64,000 nucleotides of DNA, taken from NCBI GenBank assembly GCA_001792895.1, contig MARA01000012.1, positions 496,001 to 560,000 of the forward strand, in the 5' to 3' direction. Of the stretch, positions 10,550 to 23,992 are shown piece by piece. A program made the translations under genes and the position numbers. The stretch comes from Lentinus brumalis (lineage: Eukaryota > Basidiomycota > Agaricomycetes > Polyporales > Polyporaceae). Below the pieces are notes generated by a model. The model was not told the origin of the DNA. It was given only the letters and a program-made list of their open reading frames with translations, and did not search any database. Position 1 is the stretch's first letter. Each line of letters starts with the position of its first letter.

Positions 10550-11387
10550 CGAGGCGTCGTAGCTTGTGCTTAAACCGTAGGCAGAAGCAATATATGTTGA
10601 TACACACGCACGGACTGCGTTGACTGCGTCCTCTCTTCCGCCGGGTGCGCTCGGAGAGACATCCCGATCTCCGCCTTGTATAGGAGAGCCGGATAGCAAG
10701 AGGCGATGGTCAAGCGGCGTCCATGGTCCGGGAGAACGGTGCGTGTGTCCAGTCGAGTTCGCAGCATGAACGTCTGGACAAGTCGATCGCTGACAGTGAC
10801 TATGTCTAGATACGCGGCGGCGGCTTCAACATGCAGATACTAAGGTTGCGAGATGTGACACCAGATGCTGGCTCACGCGTAACAAGTACTTGTAGCGGTC
10901 GTGTGAGACGCACGGTAGAAGCGGGGCCTTCGCGGCAGGGCCAGTTCGGAAGGGCGGGCAAAGGTGGATCTCAATGACGGGCTTCAAGTTGCTTCGCAAG
11001 CTCGATACGGGTTCGTGTCCCCACCGCGTTTATGGCGTCTTGGCTGTGTCTGATTGGCCAGTGTCTACTAGACAACATGTCCCCTTTCATCTCCGTCCGG
11101 ATATGACTTATCGCGGTGTAGCTCGAGTCTCGACGTCCGCGTGAAACTGATCGTCAATGGCTAGACTCAAGCAAGTCTCAGAAGCGAACTCCGCCTCGGC
11201 CGTCGATTCCCGGTTGCCGTCGACCATTGGAGAGTGTGCATTGGTATGTTCCTCATAGCTGGGTCTGTCTGCTCCGGATTCTGACCAAGCGTGAAAGATA
11301 CAGGAATAGCTGCAGCGAGCGATGGCGCGCTCTTCGACCTTGCAGGCTCGCTCACAAGCGCGTGCGGACGAATGAGATGTTCTCATG
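10550..11387 (+). pseudogene. Locus D, unit 1: short spliced locus at the end of the unit
   Basis: The stretch between locus B and the next unit. The intact form in unit 2 has a 29-codon ORF beginning MSPFISVRDIDLSR and, further on, an intron whose removal keeps the frame. In unit 1 the first ORF is broken by a 1-bp loss, and the intron (11244-11303, GTATGT donor, TCTGAC branch, ATACAG acceptor) is kept. From 10550 to about 11075 no gene-like feature was seen. Confidence 0.3.
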
Positions 11388-12317
11388 ATCCCGGGCTTCA
11401 AGACACCCGAATGTCGGACCGATCTGGTGTGTGTGACGTCGAGTATGTCGTCCCTTTGCCGCTTCTCACCGGCTTCGTGGATTTTTTGCAGCCCTGAAGC
11501 CCGGCGGTCCGACGCAATCAGCCTAGGAACTTCAAGCGGTTGAGTTCGGAGTGGCCATCATGTACGACCGCTCTAGTCTCTCGGACTGTCCTTGTAAGTA
11601 CTGCCAGCCCAATTGGACTATGTAGGCCATTTTCTGGCCAGTGCACCTTTATTTCGTTGACTCCGAGACTCCTCCAGCGCCGTTACGGCCTTACGAGCGT
11701 ACCAGGTCTGGTTGAAAGCATGCGTTCACACGCAGCTTCGCCGTGACCTCGGAGGCGAAGATCGGGCGGTCAGCTCGCGAGCTGCAAAGCTTCCCAGCTG
11801 CAGAGAGGCCGTGCATGTGTGGTCTTTGGTGAGGCTACTAAGCTAGAATGTACTAGTACATGGACCTCGTGTACGAGTTGACAATGTGCTGTCCCAAGTC
11901 GCGCACTCATGTCCTATTGATATTCTTCCCCTGCCAGTCCCCTGATGATTGCAAGACCTCGCTCCCTCACCGGGACTCAAGTATGTGAGTGCGTGCGTGC
12001 CTCGGCAACTATATTCGACCAGGAATGTTCGCCCAGAGTTCGTGCAAAGAAATATGCGACTTGCTGAATGAAGCACGCGCTGTGCGCGATGCAAGGTACC
12101 GAAGATGGAGTTGACAGGCTCTGGGTCATTGCCTTTGCTCACCTAGACACTGGACACACGTACAGTTCTGCAGTCCCAGCTTGCAATCACATAAATTAAG
12201 GACACCAAGGAGCATGGTGCCATGGTCCATGCCAGTAATTACGCAGCACTCCCGGTCCCGGAGATATGCCAGTGATATCCACAAGTCTACGTCTACAGCG
12301 TGCTCGCTTCCTGTCTC

Positions 12318-12376
12318 GAGCCTGCTTCCAGGCAACCTTCTGATCACGGTCTCGTGATCGTGTCCCACGCGTCGCG
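12318..12376. other. Conserved palindrome pair, unit 2
   Basis: The two palindromes at 931-971 of unit 1 (GATCACG stem and ACGCGTCGCGACGCGT) recur here unchanged. They also recur near 23680, 35820 and 57650 in units 3, 4 and 5. Confidence 0.6.
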
Positions 12377-12711
12377 ACGCGTACCTTCGCAAGACTCCTG
12401 GACCCGAACAATTGTCTGTCAATTTTCTACATCAGCGTGCTCATCAATGCTTCACACGAAATGTGGTTACACACGCTATAACATGCTTGCACAGGTACAG
12501 TGCTCGGGACGGCGATTTACTGATGTGGGACGCAGCAGCCCAGCACATGGGGCCGCCGGCAAGTATCTATCTGTTTCTCTAGACTCGAAGTTGCTCGACT
12601 GACGAGGCACGCAGCCACACAGACGAGCGGAGTGAACGGCGGAGGAAGGAGACACGGGTCACCGATCGCATAACCACAGCTTGCCCGATACGGTGTTTCC
12701 CATGTCAACGA

Positions 12712-14660
12712 TCGTAACGGCCGAGGTGCACGCAACAACCCCAACTAGGATGGCCGTTAGCAAGAAGCATTCATATTACTTATTACGCCATACCGCGAGA
12801 CGTCCGAATTTCTCGATCTGGGACAAGCACGCATAGTTCCGCGCGCGTGTCTTGTTTGCTCTTCCCGCCAGAACATTGCCCTGGGCGTACCACCACGTTT
12901 CCGTCTTCCCACTCTCATCTCGCCCCCATCCTCTCCCTCTCAGCTCGACTCTGCGCTACCGCTATTGCGCTGCGCCGCTCAATCGGTACCCAGCCATCAC
13001 ACACATACTGTAGCGTGTCGACACGCTCTGCATTGCTCGAAGACTACATACGGTACAACTCAAGCGTCCTCGACGAGCTCGAACATACGGTACGTGTCCT
13101 GCGTCGTTCGGACATACAGACCGCGCTGACACAGGCATCTCCGACCTTCAAGTGCGATAGGACGCAGCGCTTCGTCTGGACTCTACACCGCGTTCCAGAA
13201 CGCGTACCAGCACGCGTTAAGACGACACGGTACGTGGCTCTCTATATCCCTGTGCAGCATGAGGTCAGCATTGTGCTAATCACCCGCGTCGTGTAGACCC
13301 GGCGCGTCATATCTCCGCCCATGTCGTGCGGCAGCGACCGACACTGCACAAGGTGGACCCCTCAGGTACGTACCTGCTTGCAATGCGAGTGAGCGAACGC
13401 GTTGCTCATCGCCGATGTTCATCTTCCAGCTCCCCGCCCATCCGAGGCCGCCGCATTGCTGAGCGGACAACCTCCCGAGCGTTCTTCCTGCTAGTACGTA
13501 CCTTTCTCTCCCGTCTACGCGTGGTAGCGTGCAGCGCCGGCTGACCATACTGTACGGTCATTCCACTTAGTTTCTACTCCCAGCGTCGTCCTGCTCGTCG
13601 AGCTCGCGGACGATATCTGGACGCCGGAGGTTCAGTCCTTCGACGCGTTTACTCACCCTGCGGCCGAGGTCTACACAGCGTGCCACGGGCTGTCAATAGA
13701 GGTACGTACCGGTCTCTTTCGCAGCCCATGCACGGCCGACTGACTGTCGACCATCGTCCCAGACGTCACCTCTGCGGTAAGCTCGCAGCCAGGCGTACCT
13801 ACGACTGCCACCGCCGGCTCGGGAGACAGTGGACGCGTCCTCGTCTACTGGTACAGTCTTCGTTCGGACCCACCTTCAAGCTGCTCTGACGGAGACAAGC
13901 GGTACGTACCTCGGTCTCATCCCGGCTGGACTGCACAGGCTGATAGCCATGTCATGATCAGCGTGTCTCCATACCTCGTGAGATTGTGGCAAGACGCATG
14001 AGAAGACGGCGACTGAGTAGGCAAGACGCTGCGCCGCTCCGAAGCCGTCTGGGACGCGACAAGTCCAGCGCAGAGCGGTCTGGGGGAAACTCGACGCGTC
14101 GTTGTCGCCCAGCTCACGACGAGTGGTACGTACCTTCGTGCACATCTCATACGCGCTACTGAAGACGTCCCAGGTCTCCCGGACGCCGTCTCCTGCCATT
14201 ATCTTGGCAACCGGGAGCGGAGTCGCACTTGCTGTAGATGGAGACCGCTGTCGCAAAGTACGTACCTTTCCCTGACGCCTCCGACTACTGGCGGACTTGG
14301 CTGATGGCAAACTCTGCAGCAGCTTCAAGTCGCTCTCATCCAACTCCGCTGCTAGAACGCGTCTTCCGGCGTGGAGCGACTGGCGAGCTCCAGAGTGTCG
14401 AAGGTGGGCAGGATTCAGGCTGCCGGTGCTGACATAGATCTCGCAGAGCTGACAGATAACGCGCAGAGACAGCGCAGACGCGAGAGCAGGCGGCGCAGGT
14501 GGGAGGCGGGCAGACGGAGGCAGCAGCGGTGGTGGTGGTCGAGAGTAGACTTGCGCACTTCTCGGAACGTGCGAAGTCGTAGAATAGGCGCCCGTGCTCG
14601 TTTCGACGCAGAGTCCTCGAGAACGCGTTACATCGCTGCAGCGTGTGGTACTGTACGTAG
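12712..14660 (+). pseudogene. Locus A, unit 2
   Basis: Collinear with locus A of unit 1, with the same GTACGTACCT donors. Exons 3 and 4 carry the block variants shared with unit 3: after the third donor intron the exon reads DDIWTPEVQSFDAF, about 13 codons longer than in units 1, 4 and 5. Near the 3' end a length change (GTGTGGTACTG instead of GTGTGTGTACTG) removes the stop used in units 1, 3, 4 and 5 and leaves the frame open far downstream. A frameshift relative to unit 3 lies in the first exon (one extra AC dinucleotide). Function unknown. Confidence 0.4.
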
Positions 14661-15001
14661 TTCGTCAATGAAAACGCTCTTCCACACCCTCTCGCTGGTC
14701 TGTTCCTGGGATCGCGGGCGTCGAGTTCCAGCCGCTACTGCGCGCTGTGTCCTCTCCTCCTGCCTCAAGAAACCTTCGAGCACCCTCGCAAACGTCTTCA
14801 CGCTGTATGTCAGAGGCAACGAAATATATTTCTGTCTACATACACGTCTACCTACAACCGACACAAGACTCACCGTGCTGTCGACCCTCTCTCTCCACCT
14901 CCTCGCCGCCGCCGTCCCATCCCTCCCTCCCACCCATCCTCCAGAACACCCACCGTGCACCACCGCCAGCCCCACCGTGCCTATACCCTCCAGAGAACAC
15001 C

Positions 15002-16193
15002 CTAAGGTGAAGCTTGCATCTGGTGCATCTGCTTCGCACTCCGCTGATGGCCTAACCACCCCGCCAGCCGCCGCCCGCCCGCCCCGGACGCGAGCAGCAA
15101 CCCCTCTTCGTCCTCCGGCGGCTCATGATCGGTACAGGAGTGTCGTCGAGATCCTCGTTGGCGCAACGTCAGGTCCTCGAGCGCGAGGTCGGCATCCGCA
15201 TTCGCCACAGCAGGCTTGTTCGTCAGCTGCATCGTGAGCACCTTGTCTCCTCTCCTTGCCTGGGCCCGTAGATCGCGCTGGGGAAGTCGCTCTCCGTACC
15301 GCTCGTGTCGGTGGGCGACCCTTGGCGCGAGATCGCAAGGGGCTTCTGCTCGGCTAGGAACAGCTTCACGTGCTCGAGGCGGGCGTCGAAGTGACGGACT
15401 TCGCCATGGGCGTGCTTGGTTCGCTCTTCGTCGCCAGGGCCTCGCCGGTGACGATCGAGAGGTCGCCACGCACAACGGGACGACGCGACTTCAGCGAAGA
15501 CTTGAGTGGCTCACCCGACTTCTTCCGCGCGATGCTGGCGGCTAACGATTGTGGCGCAGAGAATGCGCGATTGCTTGTGCCCTCGCGCGGATGTTGGCGG
15601 TGAGCGCGACAGAAGCCGAGGACTCGGCGAGCGGAAGCGTCTTCTTGAGGTCGTCCAGGTCGATGTGGAGGTCGACGCGAGGCGAAGACGACGCACGGGG
15701 AGTCTCGTTACCGGACATGTCTTCAGTGAAGACTGGGTGGCAGGGAACGCCACACCCTTCTCAAGCTGGGATGCACTTCTCGACCTGAGGACGGCGGGCG
15801 TGGGAGTCGAGTCGGCGGGCGAACGGAAAGCTTGCATCTTGGGGGTGCGGGTGCGCTTGCGCGAGGGTGCATCTGGACGTACGACTCCGAACCGCTGGAC
15901 GAGCTGGACGCCTCGTCCTGAGCGGGCGGCTCCACGCGAGGGGGAGTCGGGGGTTGTACTACCAAGACGGTGGGCACTGCGGAGGTGCCTGCCAAGGGAG
16001 CCTCCGCGGCCACGATACGGTGGATCGTCGTGGCGGGGGGCGTTGACGGTGCGGAGAGGGTGGCCAAAGTGATCGAGCGCGACGATGACGACCGACGTGG
16101 GATGCGCGGGAGGGGCGCGCCCGCACTGTTCGAGTGCCGCGTGTAGTAGTCCATGGGGGCGGCGTACGCGTGGAGGTTTAGTACCGTGTTCAT
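15002..16193 (-). pseudogene. PP1 regulatory subunit (Gac1/CBM21 family), unit 2: frameshifted and CBM21-less
   Basis: Same start as unit 1 (ATG at 16193) and the same 706-bp deletion removing the CBM21 domain. In addition, single-base losses split the N-terminal half into different frames: near 15727 (CAGTGAAG instead of CAGTGGAAG) and near 15585 (CTCGCGCGG instead of CTCGGCGCGG). No full-length product can be made. The gene is clearly recognisable on the nucleotide level as a copy of the unit 1 and unit 3 genes. Confidence 0.75.
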
Positions 16194-17060
16194 GAGGATC
16201 GTTGTCTGTGGGGTCTGGGGGAGGACAATCAGCACCAAGGGAAGGTTCTGCGGCTGACGCGCGGGTGACACAGCAGGGATCTCGACATTTCCGACGACCG
16301 AGGCTGACACCTTTTCGGTGATTGCAGCCGACAGGATACCTTTCGTCCATATGCGCCGTGCAAAGAGACAAAGGGTAACCACGGGGCGCATATACCCAGA
16401 CCTTTCGCGCGTCGGAGATGCGAATATCCCTGTGGTGCGACCACCACAGCGCACAGGGGATTACTCACCTGCTTAGTGACGTCGCTTGCGGGGAGACCTT
16501 GCGAGCGCTGGGCCGAATGGTCGAAGGCGTTGAAAACGATAAGTATAGGAAAAAGGTGTCGCTGGACGCGAGCAAAGGGACCGGGGAGCACTGCGGAGGA
16601 AGCGACGCAGACCGAACTATAATGTATGGAGGAGAATCATTGCTGGTCAGCCGCCGCTCGCGAGAAGGACGAGAACAGAATGGAGCGATGGGGAACGGAG
16701 AGACTCACCAGAAGCCGTCAGTAGTGTTCCGGCGCAGGGGTGCGCAGACGGCAGATCCTGGGCGCGGCGCGTGAGACGGCGGGGCGCGACGGGGCAATGA
16801 GCGTGCTCACCAGGAGAGACAGTGAGCGGGCTGTCTGGGACGGCGACCTCTTGGGACACGACGGCCGGCGGGGAGGGAGGAGGGGCGGACGTGGGGTCGG
16901 GTGGCAAGAGACTGGGCGAAAAAGCCGTCGAAGTGGTTCATCTCGCACGCGCGCCTAGGGGCGATGCGAACGAGCTCGCCATCAATTTCGGTCTGGGCCG
17001 ACGCACACTAAAGTGGAGCCCCTGTCCTGGCTCGAGGCTGCCGCTCTGGGCCGCGTCCGT
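16194..17060 (-). pseudogene. CBM21 leader, unit 2: start exon lost
   Basis: Homologous to 4790-5692 of unit 1. The exon carrying ATG-GAC-GAG-CTA is missing, and the body of the following exon has small deletions (around 16990-17010). The small ORF seen in other units is destroyed here. Downstream intron signals remain. Confidence 0.4.
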
Positions 17061-17538
17061 CCACTGAGTCTCCTGAGTCTGAGTGAGTCAGTCCTCGCAG
17101 TCTGAGACAGTCAGCCGTCGACGGCTCCCGACGAGCATCGGGCTTGGTGCGCAGAAGGCCGTGCTTATCAGGACAGTCGCATCTGTGTCGCTGCTTATCG
17201 CGGTGACAGGTCCGGTTTTCCAGACGCTGCGACACCGCAGCGGTCGTTCGATCCTCGACGCCTTCGTTGCGGCGATTGGCCCACCAAGTACAGTCCAGCG
17301 GTGACGTAACCCAGTGACGTCAGGGAATCTCATCCTCCTTCTCTGCGACTCTGAACGACACGCGCGGTCTGACGCGACCCGCCAGAACACGTTCCTCACT
17401 CAAGACTCCAGAGTCGCGTCGCGGGGTCAACGTGTCCACCCCCGCGTGACCACACCTCTTCCCATCTGCGAGCATCGTTGCCGACGATGAGGTCGCGATA
17501 GGGCGCGAGGAGAGACGCGACGCGGGACTCGTTCACGC

Positions 17539-20500
17539 ATGCGACGAGCACTGCAGGTGTCGGCGGCCGCCAGACTGCATCCTCTCTCTCTGCGCCTGCT
17601 GGCTCTCGCTCGTCTCTGCCTGCCGCGTCTCCTAGAGGCGTCTCCCTGCCCTCTTGCATCTCGCACTGCGCAGCGTCCGTCCTGCGTCTCGCTCTCGCAC
17701 GCCCTGCAGACTCCCTCTCGCACCGTCGCCCTTGTCGCAACTCACGTCCGTCCACTGCGCTACACTGCAGTACGCCGCCGCAAGTCTTCGCTTGGGTCTC
17801 CTATCGCCCGTCCATGCCATAAGTACTGGACGAACAGATGCATATACGAGGTCTGTATGTACAATCCATGAGTGCACCGACTGCTCACTGACTTGCATCC
17901 TCACAGTCTCGACGCGTCTGCTATAGCGCGTCTTGTCCCACGCGCGCCGCGTTTCAGTACCGATTGCCCGTCCAGCTCGCGCACACACCCCCCCGGCATA
18001 TCACCCTGATATCGCGCAGGCCGTGCTCTAGCTGAACGAACAACTAATCGAACGTTCATCCGACCGTCCGCCATACAGGTGAGTCTTTGCGTACTATCCA
18101 TACCGCAGCCACATGCTGCTAACTGCTCCGTCCACACAGTATGTATTGACAACTACCACAAATACATCTAGCATACCCAGTCACCCCGTTCGCCGCGTCC
18201 TGGCGCCCCGAGTCCCGGTGCACAGCCGAAAGGCAGGTCTACGTACCAGTCACCGGCCCCTACCTGCCCGGCTCCCCTGCATACGACCCATCCGACGCCT
18301 CCATCACACGCCAGCTGAAGGAATCGCCGCCGCCAGTTCTGTCAAGAGGAACGGGGACGGGCACGGTGAGCTCATACGTTCTCGGTCCGCAGAGGACGTC
18401 GCACTGACCTGGGGATGACGTCCAGTCCGTACAGACACGGTTGACGGCGCGGCCGACGACGACGAGGTTGCAGCGGACGACGTGGCAGTCGACAGTGGCA
18501 GCGCGGACGGTCGAGAACACCGAGGCGGTGGGATGCAGAGTGGGCAGAGAGCAGGTGAGGAGGTGAGGAGGAGGGGAGGAGGGAAGGAGGGGAATGGAGA
18601 ACGACCCCGCGTCCGCGCTGGTACTAATACCCGCCTGGCGCAGGACAAACACACCACGCGCGGTGCCTGCGCACAGGCCACCGCTCTCCCTGTTCGGTCC
18701 TGCGCAGGCACGCACCCGTTCGGGGCACATTCGCACTTCTCCGTGTCGGGTCTCCAGTTCGGACTCGCGACGCGTGAGTACTCCTTCTCATGCCAAGCGT
18801 CGTCCAGCTGATGCTGATCACGGCGCGCTGCGATCTGTACGCAGTATTACACTTTCATGTCGTAGTATGCAGTCCAACACTTGTCCACATACCTGACCAT
18901 GTGCTTCGCGGGACTCGGACAGCCAACGGCCGCCCTCGGAACGTAAGTATGCTCGAGGTACGTGGAGTGCGCACACCCAAGTTCCAACCCTCGGGCTCAA
19001 ACCAAGCTCGATCTCGCCGGACCCGAACGACGGCTTGAATCGCGCGCAGCGTGCGTTCTCGGAGACTCGGGTTTCCAGGTGCAAACACCAGATGGACGGC
19101 CTCGTCGGCGGTCCGAACGTCACGACGACGGCGGCGGGACTCGGAAGAACGAGAACCCCAGGTATGTCTGTTCTGTCTCTTCGGCAGTTCTGCGTTCGCG
19201 GCGTGACACTCACGCTCACGGAGTTCTTTCAGGATGCATGGTCGGGTTCGTTGGCTTGGCCCAGTCATAGATGGGCTGCCCGCGGTGCGTCTGGACAGGG
19301 ACGGGATGGAATGAAGACGACTCGGGCCTCTCATGTTTGCTCGAGCCTCGCGGTAGAATGCACGCCCGTACCGAACACCACGACGCCTCCGCCGGCTGCT
19401 GGGACTCGGGACCACGCATCGAACGCTGCATCGTGCACGCGCCCCTCGCTCGTTGTTCGCTCGTTCATCCATCCGTGACGCACGGTCCGGGCTTGAGGCT
19501 CGGTGTAATCCCGACTGCGCCGTGAGTGCACGCTCATATCCTGCGTCCGCTACCTTCTGACCCGTGCGCCGCTAGGCTGCAAGACTGCAGTATGTTGCAG
19601 TGCGTCGTAGTCGTAGACGAGCGACTCCGAGAGGAGGCAGTCTGCGGGCGGATGGACGTCCAGGATCAAGACTCCATATCACAGAGCCCCGGACACCGGA
19701 TGCACGGACGGCGGTCACCGGTTCACAGGCAATCGAGAGCGAATGCGCTCGTGGGTGGAAGCGACGTGACGTCCAGCCTCGTCGCTCGCGCTGACAGCGG
19801 CAGCAAGTCGCCAAGTTTCTCCAGGTACGTCAACGGCGTTTTGGCTCGTATGTACGGGTGCTGACAACTTGCCTCCGCCGGGAACAGATCCAGATTCCAT
19901 ACGCACCGACTCGCAGAATTGTCAGTCACGGCCGCGTCTCTGCAGCGATGTCTAGAGCTCGAGGCTGCGGAGGAGAGACTTGAAGCACCCGCGGCGGCGG
20001 AGCACGCACGGTCGCGACATTGATGCATCCAGAGCAGAGACTCGGGCCGGCTGCAGGCAGCGAACATGTCGTTCGCTTGTCGAGGTATCGGAGGCCGGCA
20101 GAGATACTCAAGTTTGGACTCTGGTCTCGACGGTACGTCTCCGCCGCATTCGTTCATGTCGCTCGCCTTCTGATGCATTGCATTGCATGCTTAGTGCGAC
20201 GAAGTAGACAGGACACCGAGGGCACACAGGCGGAGGTCTACGCACGCACAAGGTTGCTATTTGCGTACTTCTCCGTAGCGACGTCTGAAGGTCCGACAGC
20301 ACCTGGGCCGTTTGAATGGACGTCACGACGAGCAGGTGATGGCGACTCTGTGGATCCCAGAGTCGCTGCATCCGGACAGTAAGTCCTTCGCACGCTCGCG
20401 CATGTCTTGACCGTTCGATCTCGTGCGGTTTACCGTTAGGCGACGACCGGATGGTTGATTGAGCCTTCGAGAAATGGAAGACACGCTGCAGACGAGGATG

Positions 20501-21880
20501 CGACTGCGTCACGGAGTCCGAGTCTCGAAAATCGAGATCGCATGCCCGAGGCACTGCCCTCCAGTGACCGTATTGCTGCTCTGATTGCAGGGCGAGACAT
20601 CGACAACAATGTCGGATCCGAGGAGCGAAGTCCGGCTCGTGTGCCGAAGCTCGGTCATCGATGCTGCTGTGGCATGTCTCGAAAGGTATGTACTCTCGCT
20701 CTGGCGTGGGTTGCTGCAATCTCTGACATTGGTGAAGCAGTACTTACTACAGGTCTAGTTCTGTATCTCCGGGATACAAGACGGCCGAGGATGCGCTACG
20801 GCGAATGTCCTCGTTGCCGTTGCATGCAGTGGGAAGACAGCTGTGTAGTCGGCAACGTTCTGGTCCCGTAGTAGGCAGCAAGATGCGCTCGGAAGCTCCG
20901 AATCGAGGGACGTCTCGCCTGTCTCAGCGGTGTCTTGTTCCTTGGCGCGGTTCGTACACACCCGGACAACACAAGACGCTTCTCGCGATGCAAGCACACC
21001 GGCTTCACGACGCAGGCGGTGCACATCTTCGCCGAGACGACGTCTGCCAGCTCGCTCGCCTCCTTCGTACAGCAAGGGTCAGGTACAGTACAAGCGCGGC
21101 TGGCGGCGCATGGTATCAACTTCGCGGGACCCAGGTCTGCTGCGTGCGGATGGGTGAGTTCTCCGCGCAGTCGGCAAGTCTCCGCCGTACTCACTCGTGC
21201 GTTTGCGCCTCAGGAGACGAATGGCGGGTGTACACTGCGTTGAGCCTACGGTATCGCACGACACGCTGAGGTCCCTGCGTCTTACCGTCTCGCGACCGAA
21301 ACTGATTGCTGGGACCGAGGCAACGCCCAGTGGCACCGCGCTGTTGCTCGGAATGCAGGGCGAGGCATCGAGAAATGCCGGATCCGAGAGAGAAGCCCGG
21401 CTCGTGCACCGCAGGGAAGCGTCCCTCGTTCATCGGTGCTGCTACGGTCAAGACGGCGTGTGTGTTGAACGGTACGCACTCTTGCTCGGCGTGGGTGGTG
21501 CAAGCTCTGATCTCATTGGTAAAGCACTACATATAATACTACAGATCGAGTTTGTATCTTCGAAGTACAAGATCGCCGAGGGCTCGGACGCACTACGACG
21601 AATGTCCTCGCGCACTTGAGCGCCGTCGCATGCAGTGGGAAGACATCTCTCAGGGATGCGAGGGTAGGAAGCGAGATGTGCTCCGGAAGATTCGAATCAA
21701 GGGCCTGAGCGGTGTCTTGCGTCCTCCCGGGACAAGACGCTTCTCGCGATCGCCTGCCACCAGCTCCCAGACGTCTGCGTCACGGTGACATCTCCACGGC
21801 ACGTATGGACGGGCATCTGGCATGGTATGCACTTGGGTGAGCGTGCGCGCATCCTGGCTGCGCTAGGGACTCCATTCTGA
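17539..21880 (+). pseudogene. Locus B, unit 2
   Basis: Collinear with locus B of unit 1, with the same introns. The first exon from ATG at 17539 stays open to the first donor (ending CHKYWTNRCIYEV), which unit 1 does not manage. Later exons carry indels relative to unit 4: for instance, the second copy of the internal duplication ends early (about 21552-21620). Stop of the last exon is TGA at 21878-21880. Function unknown. Confidence 0.42.
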
Positions 21881-22412
21881 CGAGAGCGTCGTAGCTTGTG
21901 CTGTAAACCGTAGGCAGAAGCAATATATGTTGATACACACGCACGGACTGCGTTGACTGCGTCCTCTCTTCCGGGCGCGGCTCGTAGAGACGTCCCGATC
22001 TCCGCCATTGTATAGGAGAGCCGGATAGCAAGAGTTCGATGGTCAAGCGGCGTCCATGGTCCGGGAGAACGGTGCGTGTGTCCAGTCGAGTTCGCAGCAT
22101 GAACGTCTGGACAAGTCGATCGCTGACCGTGACTGTGTCTAGATACGCGGCGCGTCTTCAACATGCAGATACTAAGGTTGCGAGATGTGACACCAGATGC
22201 TGGCTCACGCGTAACAAGTACTTGTAGCGGTCGTGTGAGACGCACGGTAGAAGCGGGGCCTTCGCGGCAGGCCAGTTCGGAAGGCGGGCAAAGGTGGATC
22301 TCAATGACGGCTTCAAGTTGCTTCGCAAGCTCGATACGGGTTCGTGTCCCCCGCCGCGTTCGCGTCTTGGCTGTGTCTGATTGGCCAGTAGCGAAGGTAT
22401 CTACTAGACAAC

Positions 22413-22736
22413 ATGTCCCCTTTCATCTCCGTCCGGGATATTGACTTATCGCGGTGTAGCTCGAGTCTCGACGTCCGCGTGAAACTGAACGTCAATGGCT
22501 AGACTCAAGGCAAGTCTCAGAAGCGAACTCCGCCTCGGCCGTCGAGTTCCCGGTTGCCGTCGACCGTTGCAATTGGCGTGAACGAGGAGCTGAGAGTGTC
22601 GCATTGGTATGTTCCTCATAGTTGGGTCTATCTACTCCGCATTCTGACCAAGCGTGAAAGATACAGGATAGCTGCAGCGAGCCGATGGCGCGCTCTTCGA
22701 CCTTGGCAGGCTCGCTCACAAGCGGTGTGCGAATGA
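22413..22736 (+). CDS. Locus D, unit 2: short ORFs and one in-frame intron
   Basis: A 29-codon ORF (22413-22502) starts MSPFISVRDIDLSR and is preserved in units 2 and 4 (unit 3 has one extra codon). Downstream, 22554-22736 stays open through a clear 60-nt intron (22607-22666; GTATGT donor, ATTCTGAC branch, ATACAG acceptor). The intron length is a multiple of three, so spliced and unspliced forms share the end (SQAVCE, TGA at 22734-22736). No family recognised. The ORFs are very short and may be part of a UTR or of an exon of a larger gene. Confidence 0.3.
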
Positions 22737-23992
22737 GATGTTCTCATGATCCCGGGCTTCAAGACACCCGAATGTCGGACCGATCTGGTGCGTGTGACGT
22801 CGAGTATATTGTCCCTTCTGTCGCTTCTCACCGGCTTCGTGGATTGTTTGCAACCTGGCGGTCCGACGCAATCAGCCTAGGAAATTCAAGCTGTTAAGTT
22901 CGGAGTGGCCATCATGTACGACTGCTCTAGTCTCTCGGACTGTCCTTGTAAGTACTGCCAGCCCAATTGGACGCTATGTAGGCCATTTCCTGGCCAGTGC
23001 ACCTTTATTTATTGACTCCGAGACTCCCTCCAGCGCCGTTACGGCCTTACGAGCGTACCAGGTCTGGTTGAAAGCATGCGTTCACACGCAGCTTCGCCGT
23101 GACCTCGGAGGCGAAGATCGGGCGGTCAGCTCGCGAGCTGCAAAGCTTCCCAGCTGCAGAGAGGCCGTGCATGTGTGGTCTTTGGTGAGGCTACTAAGCT
23201 AGAATGTACTAGTACATGGACCTCGTGTACGAGTTGACAATGTGCTGTCCCAAGTCGCGCACTCATGTCCTATTGATATTCTTCCCCTGCCAGTCCCTGA
23301 TGATTGCAAGACCTCGCTCCCTCACCGGGACTCAATGTGAGTGCGTGCGTGCCTCGGCAACTATATTCGACCAAGGAATGTTCCCGGAGTTCGTGCAAAG
23401 AAATATGCGACTTGCTGAATGAAGCACGCGCTGTGCGCGATGCAAGGTACCGAAGATGGAGTTGACAGGCTCTGGGTCATTGCCTTGCTCACCTAGACCA
23501 TACACTTCTGCAGTCCCAGCTTGCAATCACATAGATTAAGGACACCAAGGAGCATGGTGCCATGGTCCATGCCAGTAATTACGCAGCAGCTCCCGGAGAT
23601 ATGCCAGTGATATCCACAAGTCTACGTCTACAGCGTGCTCGCTTCCTGTCTCGAGCCTGCTTCCAGGCAACCTTCTGATCACGGTCTCGTGATCGTGTCC
23701 CACGCGTCGCGACGCGTACCTTCGCAAGACTCCTGGACCCGAACAATTGTCTGTCAATTTTCTACATCAGCGTGCTCATCAATGCTTCACACGAAATGTG
23801 GTTACACACGCTATAACATGCTTGCACAGGTACAGTGCTCGGGACGGCGATTTACTGATGTGGGACGCAGCAGCCCAGCACATGGGCCGCCGGCAAGTAT
23901 CTATCTGTTTCTCTAGACTCGAAGTTGCTCGACTGACGGGAGACACGGGTCACCGATCGCATAACCACAGCTTGCCCGATACGGTGTTTCCC

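Larger units (their letters stand above)
1..11387. repeat. Tandem repeat unit 1 (11.39 kb)
   Basis: First copy of the tandem unit. The boundary is set arbitrarily at the sequence ATCCCGGGCTTCAAGACACC, which recurs at 11388, 22749, 56690 and, with one C missing, at 34884. The window opens exactly on this boundary, so the array probably continues to the left. Order in the unit: palindromic leader (1-1288), locus A (+), CBM21/PP1 subunit remnant (-), its spliced leader (-), locus B (+), locus D (+). Unit 1 carries the 706-bp CBM21 deletion also seen in unit 2. Confidence 0.95.
11388..22748. repeat. Tandem repeat unit 2 (11.36 kb)
   Basis: Second copy, collinear with unit 1 throughout and mostly identical, with scattered substitutions and many 1-10 nt indels. 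In locus A it shares block variants with unit 3 and not with units 1, 4 and 5. It carries the same 706-bp deletion in the CBM21 gene as unit 1. Confidence 0.95.

Noticed and set aside
1..11387. The whole unit as one large transposon such as a Helitron carrying gene fragments
   Set aside because: No terminal structure, target duplication, Rep/helicase or transposase was found at the unit boundaries. Copies abut each other head to tail, which fits tandem duplication.
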